The notes under the pieces are model-generated. The model did no database searches. It saw only the letters and a list, made by a program, of their open reading frames with translations, and was not told the DNA's origin. 64,000 bases of DNA from Okeania sp. SIO2C9 (lineage in GTDB: Bacteria; Cyanobacteriota; Cyanobacteriia; Cyanobacteriales; Microcoleaceae), in contig NZ_JAAHGO010000037.1 in NCBI RefSeq assembly GCF_010672455.1, positions 24,341 through 88,340 of the forward strand, read 5' to 3'. Each line of letters starts with the position of its first letter. Position 1 is the stretch's first letter. Below, one piece after another: positions 1-9,776 of this stretch. The translations under genes were made by a program, and so were the position numbers.

Positions 1-283
1 AGTAACAAGGAAGAATATTTGAAAGAAAGAAAAAATAGATATTTCCCAAGTTTTTACACAAACGATACCAACGGCCATGATATTACCAACAGATATCTCC
101 GGAAATTATATATGGAGATTGTTTTTAGTGTTTTTTTCTCATAAAATTTCATCTAATTCAACCCCAGATGGTTGTAGTTTTCTCTAAACTCTCCACCCTT
201 CCCATACTCCCCCTCTTCCCCTCTCCCCTACTCCCACACTCCCCACACCCATAGTTATTATCAAGAATGAAATAGCCCTGTCC

Positions 284-338
284 CTGTTGCCTGTTGCCTG
301 TTGCCTGTTGCCTGTTGCCTGTTGCCTGTTGCCTATTG
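284..338. repeat. Heptanucleotide tandem repeat (CCTGTTG)n
   Basis: About seven head-to-tail copies of the 7-mer CCTGTTG lie directly after the stop codon of the minus-strand rodA gene. Heptamer tandem repeats of this kind (STRR) are known from filamentous cyanobacteria. The rest of the left edge (1-283) shows only AT-rich and C-rich low-complexity sequence and no gene. Confidence 0.85.
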
Positions 339-1598
339 TCAAAAACCTTGCCTAGATTTAGCACTGTAATTAGCAACTGACTCCACTAACCCCAGGGCAA
401 TAAAATTACTCAACAAAGCCGATCGCCCATAACTAAGTAACGGTAGTGGGATACCAGTCACAGGAGCCAAACCAATATTCATCCCAATATTCACAAAAAC
501 CTGGAATACTAACATTGATAATACTCCAATAGCAATCAGAGAACCAAAATCATCCTTAGCAGTCTGAGCAATAATAACCAACCGCAGACAAATAAACCAA
601 AAAGCTAAAAGTACCAGAATACAACCAACAAAACCCAACTCTTCGCCAATAGCTGAGAAAATAAAATCTGTATGCTGTTCTGGGATAAAGTGTAGTTGAG
701 TTTGAGTACCTTGATATAGTCCCCTACCAAACATTTGTCCAGAACCAATAGCAATACGAGATTGAATTAGGTGATATCCCGTGCCCAGGGGGTCTTGTTC
801 TGGATTCAGAAATCCCGTTAGTCGGTCTTTTTGATAATCTTTGAGCAAATTCCATAATATTTGCCCAACGTTTCCAGAGACAATATTAATTCCAGTAACT
901 ATAGGCATCCATAACCAACCCCAAGGTAAAGTCCGCCATGCAATTAAGGCCATTAAAGCGATCCACGCAACCCAAGCGGGGAAATAGATACTATAAAGAA
1001 TAGCTGACAAAATAGGAGAGACAAGTAATATTAACCAACCAGGATTAACATTACCCCAGTACAACATCCCCATGGTAATTGCACCAAATATTAAAGATGT
1101 GCCAAGGTTGGGTTCTAAAAATATTAATAACCATGGTATGGCTGTAATAATCAAAACCTTAAAAAAGCCTAATAGCCTTACCCTAGTCTGAGAAGAAAGT
1201 ATTGCTGCTAAGGTAATAATTATTCCTACCTTGGCAAATTCTGAGGGTTGAACGTGGAAACCACCAACATTAATCCATCTTTGTGCCCCCAGAGCTGAAG
1301 TACCAATGAGTTGTACAGCTCCCAAAGAAATATTGGTTAAAATATAAATTACCCATTTCCAGTTAATTAAAACTTCATAACGACAACGAGCAATAATTAA
1401 GGCCAAGATTAAGCCTACTCCTCCAGTGAGCCAGTGTTGCCACCAATCTGTCAATCCCTGGTTTCGTTCGACACTTTGGATCATAACTCCACCAAAAGTG
1501 GTCATTCCTATATAAATCAGCAGTAGAGGCCAATCAATATTGCGCCATTGTGATAGGGGCCATTTTCGGCGATTTCTTAATACTAATTTCTGGGTCAT
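339..1598 (-). CDS. rodA: Rod shape-determining protein RodA (SEDS peptidoglycan polymerase)
   Basis: This 419-residue polytopic membrane protein belongs to the SEDS family (RodA/FtsW/SpoVE), the glycosyltransferases that polymerise lipid II during cell elongation with a class B PBP. About ten hydrophobic segments are visible. Family motifs include WINVGGFHVQPSEFAKVG near residue 110 (QPSE/K signature), FLEPNLGTSL (conserved acidic loop, around residue 160), and GTGYHLIQSRIAIGSGQMFGRG and FIFSAIGEELGF toward the C-terminus. The length fits RodA and there is no long FtsW-like tail. No mreBCD or PBP2 gene is adjacent. The start at 1598 gives a short basic N-terminus before the first membrane segment. 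Confidence 0.95.
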   Translation of the reverse strand: MTQKLVLRNRRKWPLSQWRNIDWPLLLIYIGMTTFGGVMIQSVERNQGLTDWWQHWLTGGVGLILALIIARCRYEVLINWKWVIYILTNISLGAVQLIGTSALGAQRWINVGGFHVQPSEFAKVGIIITLAAILSSQTRVRLLGFFKVLIITAIPWLLIFLEPNLGTSLIFGAITMGMLYWGNVNPGWLILLVSPILSAILYSIYFPAWVAWIALMALIAWRTLPWGWLWMPIVTGINIVSGNVGQILWNLLKDYQKDRLTGFLNPEQDPLGTGYHLIQSRIAIGSGQMFGRGLYQGTQTQLHFIPEQHTDFIFSAIGEELGFVGCILVLLAFWFICLRLVIIAQTAKDDFGSLIAIGVLSMLVFQVFVNIGMNIGLAPVTGIPLPLLSYGRSALLSNFIALGLVESVANYSAKSRQGF

Positions 1599-1746
1599 AT
1601 TTTAATATGTAAATATTTTAGACTTTAGAATACTCCTGATAGTTAATACATATATTTAAGTGGGATGTCTGCATAAATTAAAATTTTTTTTGAGATGACA
1701 GAAGGAAGAGGGAAGAGGGAAGAAGGAAGGAGGAAGAAAGGTTATA

Positions 1747-1944
1747 TATCATGTCTGGTTGAATAGTTGCTGCGTAGTATTGCTTTAGCTCGCCAGGCCA
1801 GATAGATATTTCAGTGGCTCAAGCAATATTACAAACAAAAAGTTTTTGTTTGCTGGCACACAACGCATCCTATCGAAATGAAGGGCGCAAACGTTAACCT
1901 GTAAGCGGAACGGAGTTCTATGGCGCTACTATCCAGACATCATA
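1747..1944. mobile_element. MITE-1 family element (TIR TATCATGTCTGG)
   Basis: The ends are inverted: TATCATGTCTGG at 1747 and CCAGACATCATA ending at 1944. There is no transposase. Flanking triplets are ATA and TTA, an imperfect match to the 3-bp TNA duplication seen for sister copies. Part of the interior recurs, inverted, near 39404-39470, where a solo left end follows the DJ-1 gene. Confidence 0.7.
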
Positions 1945-1963
1945 TTAGTTATGTGGGACAGAA

Positions 1964-2097
1964 TTCAACAATTAATAATGAATAATGAATAATGAATAAT
2001 TACCTCTCCTGGAAAAGAAGAGGATTGACAAATTCATGAAAAATTTTTTTTATTATCCCCTTAAAAGGGGAGGCGCATACCCACAATTTTTCGGTAA
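1964..2097. repeat. Repeat family P, copy 1
   Basis: The copy starts TTCAACAATTAATAATG, has GAATAAT heptamers, then TTACCTCTCC, and ends CCACAATTTTTCGGTAA. The same start and end recur at 33992, 37014 and 61690, and inverted at 22144, 22819, 37405 and 48018. No coding capacity. The rest of 1599-2478 holds purine-rich and C-rich runs and no supported gene. Confidence 0.8.
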
Positions 2098-2478
2098 GAA
2101 GGCTTTAGTTATCTGAACAGAGGGCCGAAAAACCGGAAAATCTGGCGTTGTCTGAATTTTAAGTTTTTGATATGTCAAATAGAGTAATGGCGACTGCTGT
2201 AAAATTTATATGTTCTTCGGTAAACCCTAGAGACGGGTTGAAAATGCCCGATATATCTACTGATGCTCCCAACGGGGAGTACGGAGTAGAAAGAGTCTAA
2301 TGCCAATTCCCGAAAGCAATGTTATGCTTGGGTAAGACTTTAGTTATTAATTAATTAACACAGGCCGAATCACCTTTTTGATAATTAGCAGCACAGTTAA
2401 TATTAATTATTCTTATTTTTTCTTCTCCCCAACTCCCCCACTCCCCCACTCCCTCACTCCCTCTTTTGGAGGAGATGT

Positions 2479-2850
2479 CTAATTATTAACTATGGCTTCC
2501 GGTTCGTACAGGTATTCAAACCAGTTACCATCTAAATCTCTACCGTAAAAGGAAGCTGTGCCATCTCGATGTTCATGGACAGGGGAGACTTGGATATTTT
2601 GGACTTTGAGCTGTTCGTAGGCGGTTTCCATTTCTGAGCGATCGCTAAACACGAACCCAAAATGTGGCCCTGCTTGGTCATATCCAGGACTCAAAAGTGC
2701 AAGTCCATCATCACCAGCTTTCAGGTATGCCCAGTCAGCATCTTTCCATGCTATTTCCATTCCCAGATTTTGATAGAACTCTACTGCTTTGTCAACGTCT
2801 TGCACGCAGATAGCTACATGGCCTAATCTTTTCAACTTCATACTCAACAA
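2479..2850 (-). CDS. VOC (glyoxalase/bleomycin resistance/dioxygenase) superfamily protein
   Basis: This 123-residue single-domain protein has the vicinal oxygen chelate fold. The opening strand LGHVAICVQDVDKAVEFYQN with a metal-ligand His, the central FGFVFSDRSEMETAYEQL, and the closing FYGRDLDGNWFEYLYEP with a C-terminal Glu ligand are typical of glyoxalase-like proteins. The substrate cannot be told from sequence; lactoylglutathione lyase, dioxygenase or resistance roles are all possible. The start may be the second Met (2841, MKLKRLGH), because family members begin a few residues before the first strand. It stands alone between non-coding stretches. Confidence 0.85.
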   Translation of the reverse strand: MLSMKLKRLGHVAICVQDVDKAVEFYQNLGMEIAWKDADWAYLKAGDDGLALLSPGYDQAGPHFGFVFSDRSEMETAYEQLKVQNIQVSPVHEHRDGTASFYGRDLDGNWFEYLYEPEAIVNN

Positions 2851-3132
2851 TTATTAAAATTTTTCTATTTTGAATTATATTACGCGCTATTTGTTTGTTT
2901 TGCTTTTTCCTGTATTTAGAGGAGGCGATCGCTTAAGTTAACGTCACTAATATTTAATCTTGCTATTTCTCCTCGTCTCAAAGCATTATCCCAAAGTAGT
3001 CTAAGGATAGTGTAGTCGCGTTTTCCACTGAATGTACTTCTGTCTGGCAACTACATTAACAGTTTGATTTGGCGATCGGGTAATCCATTTTGGCTATAGT
3101 TGATGATATAGAGCTATATTAGGAGAAAATTT

Positions 3133-3765
3133 ATGGATGCACAAGAATTTCTCAGAAGGTTGGTCGAAGGAGAAAAAGATTTTCAGAAAGTCGATCTTAG
3201 TGGTGTCGATCTTAGTGGTGTCAATCTCAGTGGTTCTTCTGTAAAGCGTCTCGATCTCCGTTATTCTAATTTTACAAGTGCTAACCTTACAGATACGAAC
3301 CTTGATTATGTCATCTTTTGCCACTCGAACTTGATAGGAGCTTGCTTGAAGGGGGCAAATCTCTATAAGGCAAGTTTTAGCGATTGCGATCTGAGTGGGG
3401 CTGATATCAGTAACGCGAACGCAGAAAGAGCAAGCTTTAGCGAGGCTACATTGATTGAAGCCAACTTAAGGAACACAAATCTTAGAGGAGCCAACTTAAG
3501 CAATTCAGATTTGGAACGAGCAAATCTAAGTGGCGCTAATCTTAATGAAGCTTGTCTGTACACTGCTTATCTAGTTGATGCAATATTAATTGGGGCTGAT
3601 TTGACAGATACCGATTTGGAAAACACCGATTTTGAAGGTGCAAACCTAAAAAATGCTAATTTCAAAGGTGCAAACTACGATTTAGAAAGAGATATATGTT
3701 CTTCTATATATGTTGAAAATGCTATTGTTGGTAATACTACTATGCCTGGTGGAGAAGTTTTGTAG
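3133..3765 (+). CDS. Pentapeptide-repeat protein
   Basis: This 210-residue protein consists largely of A(D/N)LXX pentapeptides from about residue 22 to 185 (for example VDLSGVDLSGVNLSG and TNLRGANLSNSDLERANLSG), which predict a right-handed quadrilateral beta-helix. Such proteins are abundant in cyanobacteria and mostly uncharacterised. The short N-terminal segment MDAQEFLRRLVEGEKDF is helical and there is no signal peptide, so it is probably cytosolic. Upstream AGGAGAAAATTT gives a plausible ribosome site about 7 bases before the ATG. Spacing suggests a single-gene transcript. Confidence 0.92.
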   Translation: MDAQEFLRRLVEGEKDFQKVDLSGVDLSGVNLSGSSVKRLDLRYSNFTSANLTDTNLDYVIFCHSNLIGACLKGANLYKASFSDCDLSGADISNANAERASFSEATLIEANLRNTNLRGANLSNSDLERANLSGANLNEACLYTAYLVDAILIGADLTDTDLENTDFEGANLKNANFKGANYDLERDICSSIYVENAIVGNTTMPGGEVL

Positions 3766-3828
3766 TAAAAGTTTTTGTAAAAATTTTGCTAATGCACTAC
3801 CATTTATATTACTTAATTTAGCAATAAA

Positions 3829-5349
3829 ATGATTACATAAAAGTTTCGTCGCCAGCTTCGTAAAGAAGCAAAACTATGGCAAACAGAAGAATTAATTAGC
3901 GATCGCCTTTATCAACAACTATCAGAGCGATACCAGTTTGATGCTTTGGAGGAAACTGCCAGCGCTCGCTTTATTACTATCTTAATTTCTCTCGGTGGTA
4001 TTCTTTTAGGATTAGGTATTATCACTTTTGTTTCTGCTAACTGGCAACAGTGGTCGCGAGAAGTAAAAACACTTCTATTATTAACTCTATTTATCTTAGT
4101 TAATACCAGCGGTTTTGATCTCTGGCGACAGCCAAATAACGAAGTCACAAGTCAGAAGTCAGAAGTCAGAAGTGATTTTTTTAACGAGGATTTGAGCTTC
4201 GCTCCAAAAATATTTAGCCTTAACCTTAAAATGCAGGGTTTTAGACCCAATTATTTTGATAATCTACCGAATACTACCAGTAAAAAACAAAGATTAGGTC
4301 ACGGACTTTTAATATTTGGAGCATTAATTTTAGGGGCAAATATAGCATTAATGGCTCAAATGTTTCATATCGGTGGTTCTCCCTTCGGATTATACATTGT
4401 TTGGGGATTGGGAGTTTTGGTAATGGCTTATAGTTTACAACTAGAAAGTCTAGGAATTATGGCTATTCTGTTAATAGGATTAGGATATTTCATGGGTTTA
4501 TCAAGTGTATTTTCTTCTGTGGAATTTTCCTGGTTAGAGGCGATTATCAAATATATGGCTTTGGTGGCAGCATTTTTGTTAATGTCACTAGCTTATTGGT
4601 GCAGTTCCAAGATTATTTTTTTTCTCGCTACATCGATATTATTACTAGCTCTATAAATTAATTTGTGGCAATTTTTTTACTTATCAAATAATGGTGTTTG
4701 GGGAGCGATCGTCTTGATTTTACCTCTAGCTTTATTATGGGGGTATGACGATACTATTTTGCCTAAAATAGATAGTCAATTTTTTCAACCATTAGCCAGA
4801 AGTTTAGCTATTTGGTATTTGAGTATTGGATTTTTATATTTATCTTTTCGGGGAATTTGGAATTATGTTTTAACACAAGATTTAAGCGATGGAAGTACAT
4901 CATTACAGCTTAGTTCGTTGACTTTAATTGAAGTTCTAATATTTATAGGTTTTTCTATTTGGGAATGGTTTAATTTAGCACGAACCAATAGAACAAATTC
5001 TCATCGTTGGCAATTAGATTCAGTCAGTAGTGTGATTTTGGGCTTCATTGTTGTAACTACAATATTATGTTTCTGGCATTTGAGTATCAATGAAATTCCA
5101 GAAATAGCAACTTTTATCATAAATATAGAAATGTTTCTCTTAGCAACAGGTTTAATTAGAATTGGATTGATGCGAGGAATAAGAGGAGGTTTCTGGGGTG
5201 GTTTAGTATTACTAACTTTACAAATTATCTGTCGCACTTTTGAGTATAATACTGGATTATTACTTAAATCTTTTGTATTTATTTTATGTGGTGTAGGAGT
5301 TATAGTTGCTGGTTTATGGTTTGAACGTCATTTATTATCTAAGAATTAA
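3829..5349 (+). pseudogene. DUF2157-domain membrane protein, broken by two in-frame stops
   Basis: A single frame runs from ATG 3829 to 5349. It is interrupted by TAA at 3838 (fourth codon, before KFRRQLRKEAKLW) and TAA at 4654 (between ILLLAL and INLWQFFYLSNNG). No frameshift is needed. The N-terminal cytosolic helix region ending YQQLSERYQFDALEETASARF followed by many membrane helices is the DUF2157 pattern. The AGTCAGA heptamer repeat at about 4149-4175 lies inside the soluble loop, so repeat spread has also altered the gene. Translation could restart at TTG 3946, but the second stop would still separate the C-terminal half. The usual partner, a GDYXXLXY protein, lies downstream and is also broken. 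Confidence 0.8.
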
Positions 5350-6024
5350 CTAGCTATCAGCTATCAGCTATTAGCTAGCCTCCTGCGGAGGAACTGCGTT
5401 AACAGCCTAAAAATTTGTGTATAGATAATGGTATCTGTTTGCGGAGTATTCCGGACCGAAACGCTTTTTAATGCCAATTTTATTTGAGGTTGTAAGAATT
5501 AGGTGTGAAGTATTGAGTGTTATAACAATTTGATAAATATTTGCTACAAATAACTAGGTTATTTCTTAGGAGTTAAAGGGCAAATGGCTATCCGTGCCTA
5601 CTGCCCTTATTATTCGTAACATTCATTCTTTTTCCAAATTGGTATTATAACAATAGCCAGAATCGTTAGGAGTTATGCTAATGATCAATCTTAGACTAGG
5701 CAATGTTTTTTCCACTGTTCCCTATTCTACCAATTTGAGAAAAGAATGCTATATTTAAGTGACACTTTAATTATTAAGTAATTAACATAGACTGAATATT
5801 TTTTTTGATAATTATTAGCCAGTTATTGTTAATTATTCTTATTTTTACCTCTCCCTGTACGGACGCCCTTATGCAACGTCCCTACCCACTCCCCTATTTC
5901 CCCTCCACCGGAGGGGTTAGGGGTGGGTCCCCCGCAATGCGAAAATGTAGCAAACATTTATCAAATTGCTACTCCCTGTTCCCTATTCCCTATTCCCTGT
6001 CCCCTAAAAAAAGAGAGAATTAAC

Positions 6025-6732
6025 ATGAAAATCATCAATCCTTTTAATCAAAACAATTCATCAACTAAAAAATCTGATTATTATGAAGAATTAAACCCAC
6101 CTATTAATCAAACAAAACCTTCAAAAAATCAGATGCCAATTTGGCGATTTATTTTGCCATGAACTGTACAGTTAGCATTAATTTTGTCAATTCCAGCTCA
6201 AGCTATTTATACTACGATTACAGGTAGAACAGTAGTTTTGCAAACTGTACCTGTAGACCCCTACGATTTTTTGCGAGGTTATTATCAAGTTTTAAATTAT
6301 GATATATCCCGCAAAGATAATTTGAGTAAACTTCCTGGTTGGAATAAATTTGAATTAGAAAGTTCAGGAAAACTTTCTACACAAAATCAAACTGATATTT
6401 ATGTGATTTTAACTGCACCGGAAACAACAGAAAATTTAGACATTTCCAAAGCATGGAAACCTATAGATGTAAGTGCAAAACAGCCTCAAAATTTGCCAGA
6501 TAATCAAATAGCTATTCAAGGAAAATTTAATGGTTGGACAGTTAAATATGGCTTGGAAACTTATTATATGCCTGAAGATAAACGCGAAGATATTAATCAG
6601 GATATTCAAACAGCACAAACTACTGTTAATTTAGAAGGTAAAATACCTTTTGTAGTAGAAGTAAAAGTTAGTTCTCAAGGCCAAGCAGTACCTATTAGTT
6701 TATGGGTACGCGATCGCAACTACAAGTTTTAA
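6025..6732 (+). pseudogene. GDYXXLXY-type protein, broken by an in-frame TGA
   Basis: The frame starts at ATG 6025 (MKIINPFNQNN), reaches MPIWRFILP, meets TGA at 6160, and continues unshifted as TVQLALILSIPAQAIYTTITGRTVVLQTVPVDPYDFLRGYYQVLNYDIS. The DPYDFLRGYYQVLNYDI stretch is the GDYXXLXY-type motif. The stop sits where Trp would complete the first membrane helix. The family usually neighbours DUF2157 genes, as here. Both partners have stops, so the module looks inactivated. The 5350-6024 gap holds only repeats (GCTATCA heptamers, C-rich runs). Confidence 0.78.
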
Positions 6733-6794
6733 TTGAATGTAGTGGGAGCATCTTGCTCCCGTCCATGAAGGAGATGGCGACCGCTATCTTAAAA

Positions 6795-6903
6795 TTCCGG
6801 CTTTGGGGGAGTAGGGGAGTAGGGGAGTATAGTTATAAATATATACTATATAACCGGATTCTATATAAAAGCTAAAGTCTTCTTCCTTGTTCCTTGTTCC
6901 TTC
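6795..6903. repeat. Dispersed repeat with CCGGATTCTATATAAAAGC core
   Basis: GGGGAGTAGGGGAGTATAG, then TAGTTATAAATATATACTATATAACC and the core, recur at 7572-7800 (interrupted by a mobile element) and inverted at about 22735-22800. It provides the uninterrupted comparison for the insertion at 7606-7718. Confidence 0.75.
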
Positions 6904-6969
6904 TTCCTTACCTGATTAAAATTCCGGTGCCCAAACCTCAGCAACAGCTAACTCCCACCCTGGTAACAA

Positions 6970-7464
6970 TTATGGTACTTGTAAAACATCCCCATCCCCA
7001 AGCACAACTTTCTCCGTATTGGGGCGATATACTTCCATTGTGCGAGTGCGGGGGTCTACTAATACTCCTACAGTCGTACCATAAGTGAGAAACTGTTGAA
7101 TTTTCTCTTGGAGTTTGGTTACAGAATCAGTTTTAGATTTGACTTCAAAAATTAGGTCTGGAACTATTTCGGAATAATTTTCTGTAGTTTGAGGTAGGCG
7201 ATCGCCGCGAATAAAAGCTGCATCCGGTGCGCGAACATCTCCATCTGCATTTGGCAGACGAAAACCTGCACTAGAAGCTGTCACCCTACCTAGTTTCCGA
7301 GGTCGCACCCAGTTTAATAATAGGGTGATAATCATTGCTGCTACTTCATCTGATTCTAAACCTGACGGACTCATAACGATGATTTCTCCTCCTACTAATT
7401 CCATTTGATGGTCTGGGTGTTCTGTGGTTAATTTTTCTAGGTCTTTTATTGTTAAATTTGGCAT
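6970..7464 (-). CDS. Uma2-family (PD-(D/E)XK) putative endonuclease, C-terminus cut by a stop
   Basis: This 164-residue protein has the Uma2/DUF820 pattern common in cyanobacteria. A leading TIKDLEKLTTEHPDHQMELVGGEIIVMSP is followed by the nuclease core VRAPDAAFIRGDRLP (Asp) and PDLIFEVKSKTDS (E-x-K), then WVDP-like LVDPRTRTMEVYRP. In the same frame beyond the TAA at 6970 the sequence continues as LLPGWELAVAEVWAPEF to a second stop at 6916. The family normally ends with this LPGW segment, so the stop removes about 18 residues. The nuclease core is intact, so activity is possible. The function of these proteins is unknown. Confidence 0.85.
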   Translation of the reverse strand: MPNLTIKDLEKLTTEHPDHQMELVGGEIIVMSPSGLESDEVAAMIITLLLNWVRPRKLGRVTASSAGFRLPNADGDVRAPDAAFIRGDRLPQTTENYSEIVPDLIFEVKSKTDSVTKLQEKIQQFLTYGTTVGVLVDPRTRTMEVYRPNTEKVVLGDGDVLQVP

Positions 7465-7605
7465 GGTTATTAAAATTATTTCCCAATATAAATATTATGT
7501 CATTTCTTTAGTAGTGGGAGCATCTTGCTCCCGTGCATGAGCTAGATGGCGAATGCTATATTAAAATTCCGGCGTTAGGGGAGTAGGGGAGTATAGTTAT
7601 AAACA

Positions 7606-7718
7606 CAGGACTTACGCAAATCAACCTTAAAAACGCCATATGTAGGGGCGTTTGCGGAGCATGACCTTAGGAAATGGCATTCGCCCTCACTGGATTTAGT
7701 TTCCGTGCGTAAGTCCTG
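7606..7718. mobile_element. 113-bp MITE of the CAGGACTTACGC family
   Basis: The ends are CAGGACTTACGC and GCGTAAGTCCTG, identical to those of the decayed IS at 39657-40999. Flanks are AAACA on both sides, a 5-bp target duplication. An uninterrupted copy of the host repeat (inverted, TGTTT at 22774) carries a single AAACA at this point, and the copy near 6830 carries AAATA. It is probably mobilised in trans by the IS transposase (inference). Confidence 0.88.
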
Positions 7719-7890
7719 AAACATATACTATATAACCGGATTCTATATAAAAGCTAAAGTCTTCTTCCTTCTTCCTTCTTCCTTCTTCCTTCTTCCTTCT
7801 TCCTTGCCTAGTTTTTTCATAGAGCATTGACTTCATCAAAGAATAACGATATTATGCAATAGCTTAAAAAGCATACTATTTAGATAGACA

Positions 7891-9315
7891 ATGAAAGTAA
7901 AACCTTTAACCGTTGGTCCGATCCTGGGTGCAGTCACGGGTGACACTGCACGCATATTTGGTCGTGGTGAATATAAACTCTCTAGAAACAAAAAAAGTGT
8001 TCTCCCTTGTGTAGGAGTCGCCCGAATTCGGGCCCTAGACTCCTCAGACTATGACCCCCCCATCTTCTTCAAGATGTCTCCTGCTTTTGATACCTCCGGA
8101 GTAGCAGTATTCGACGAACTATCCTCAGAAACAGAGTATGAATATCAAATTGGCTATTTTTTGCAAAAAAAAGAGGAAGTAGACCAAGCAAACATAAACC
8201 TTGATTGGTCGAAAGCACATACCAAGCAATTTCAGACTGCTTCCACAGATCCGAAAAAGAGTCGCTCATTTATTTTTGGTTCTTGTCGTTATCTGCTAAA
8301 ATTATTTGGTTCTTGGTTTGACGATCGCGGCGACAAAACTTTTGAATCTATTCTCAAACAAATAAACTCTGGTACAACTACTAATTCCTTGCTCATGGTA
8401 GGAGACCAAATTTATGCCGACGACCTCAATGCTATCGGTGCAGATCGCACAATTGAGGAGTTTTTTAGTCGCTATCAAGAGACCTTTACCCAACCCCATA
8501 TTCGCGAACTGATGGGGCAAATTCCTACCTACATGACTCTTGACGACCACGAAATTGAGGATAATTGGCCGTCCAAAGCGTCGCCGAAGGATTGGGTGAC
8601 TCTATTCCCTGTAGCAATTCATGCTTACATTACCTATCAGATGAGTCACAGTCCGTTATTTGAGATTGTAGATGACAAAGCTGATGTTATTGGTTCGCCC
8701 TCAAAACTCTGGTACAAATTTACAGACGGATGCTGTGACTTTTTTGTAACCGATACCCGCACAGAACGTCACGAAGCAGAATCATGCGATCCAGCATTTG
8801 AAGAGCGAGAAATAATTAATGAAGATCAGTTTGAAGCTTTAAAAAAATGGCTAGCAGATGGGTCAGAGCGAGTAAAGTTTGTTGCCTCTGCAGTTCCATT
8901 TTTCCCAGACTTTAAAAATACAGAGCTAGATAAATGGAGTGGATATTTGCACCAACGCACCGAACTTTTGGAATTTATCCGCACCAATAAAATTAAACGG
9001 GTAGTTTTTCTATCTGGTGACGTACATTGTTCTATGTCAGCGGAGTTACTTTGCGAAGAAGACCCAGATTTTAAAATTATTTCTCTGATATCATCGGCTT
9101 TTTTCTGGCCTTACCCTCATAAAAGTGGTAGTTTCCAGTTATCAGGAAAGCTGAAAACTACTTCATTAACATCTCATAGCTATACTGTAACAAATGCCGG
9201 ACCTGCCCATTTCGATGACAATTTTTCGCGGGTGACTTGCGATTTGAATTCCTTGAAGTTTCAGGTTTTTCAAAGATTAGGGAAGTTATTAGGAGAAAAA
9301 GAACATAGTTTTTGA
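7891..9315 (+). CDS. PhoD-like metallophosphatase (alkaline phosphatase D family)
   Basis: This 474-residue protein carries the metallophosphatase motifs of the PhoD branch: FGSCRY (about residue 130), MVGDQIYADD (about 170), LDDHEIEDNWP (about 217), VTDTRTERH and LSGDVHCSMSAEL (about 376). The N-terminal ~120 residues form the beta-rich PhoD_N-like domain. PhoD enzymes are Ca/Fe phosphodi- and monoesterases, usually exported by Tat. Here there is no twin-arginine signal or other signal peptide (MKVKPLTVGPILGAVTGD), so it belongs to the cytosolic PhoD-like group, or its export signal has been lost. Substrate is unknown. It is flanked by repeats and has no operon partner. Confidence 0.88.
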   Translation: MKVKPLTVGPILGAVTGDTARIFGRGEYKLSRNKKSVLPCVGVARIRALDSSDYDPPIFFKMSPAFDTSGVAVFDELSSETEYEYQIGYFLQKKEEVDQANINLDWSKAHTKQFQTASTDPKKSRSFIFGSCRYLLKLFGSWFDDRGDKTFESILKQINSGTTTNSLLMVGDQIYADDLNAIGADRTIEEFFSRYQETFTQPHIRELMGQIPTYMTLDDHEIEDNWPSKASPKDWVTLFPVAIHAYITYQMSHSPLFEIVDDKADVIGSPSKLWYKFTDGCCDFFVTDTRTERHEAESCDPAFEEREIINEDQFEALKKWLADGSERVKFVASAVPFFPDFKNTELDKWSGYLHQRTELLEFIRTNKIKRVVFLSGDVHCSMSAELLCEEDPDFKIISLISSAFFWPYPHKSGSFQLSGKLKTTSLTSHSYTVTNAGPAHFDDNFSRVTCDLNSLKFQVFQRLGKLLGEKEHSF

Positions 9316-9371
9316 CAATAAGCAATCAGCACTCAGCAATCAGCAGTAAATGTTTAGAAGGGGTTCTGTTA

Positions 9372-9518
9372 TATCATGTCCGGTTGAACAGTGATAAATA
9401 AATAACTACGGAGTCCTGAGGACTCCGTAGTCAGGAGTCAGGAGGAAAGAGGGAAGAAAGAAGAACAACTAGAGTTGAAGGAGAAAGTTTTTTTATAACT
9501 AATTATCCGGACATGATA
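9372..9518. mobile_element. MITE-1 element with perfect TTA target duplication
   Basis: Ends are TATCATGTCCGG and CCGGACATGATA, flanked by TTA (9369-9371) and TTA (9519-9521). The interior has a near-25-bp perfect palindrome around 9405-9431 (arms CTACGGAGTCC / GGACTCCGTAG) able to form a strong hairpin. Confidence 0.85.
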
Positions 9519-9650
9519 TTACCCCTCCGTACACCTTCCGGTTTATAGAAACCAGTAATCTCGTAGGGTGTGTTAACGAAGTGTAACGCACCGCCAAATC
9601 TATAATGTTTCGGTGGGTTAGCGTCAGCGTAACCCTACTATTTTTTTTTA

Positions 9651-9742
9651 CACTTGAATTAAGTCATTAATTTCTGATGAATTCCAATCAGATAAAAGCC
9701 AACGATTTTTATCTGTGTATGTAAATCTAAAGCTAGGATTTT
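9651..9742 (-). pseudogene. Relic of the Panacea-partner gene (second copy)
   Basis: About 92 bp closely match the central part of the intact partner gene at 12973-13410 (region around 13217-13310, coding FRFTYTDENNWLLSDWKSSEINNLI). Both ends are lost, and a TGATAAC heptamer repeat abuts it. It lies just after the Panacea relic, in the same order as the intact copy. Confidence 0.82.
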
Positions 9743-9776
9743 GATAACTGATAACTGAGAACTGATCACTGAATTA

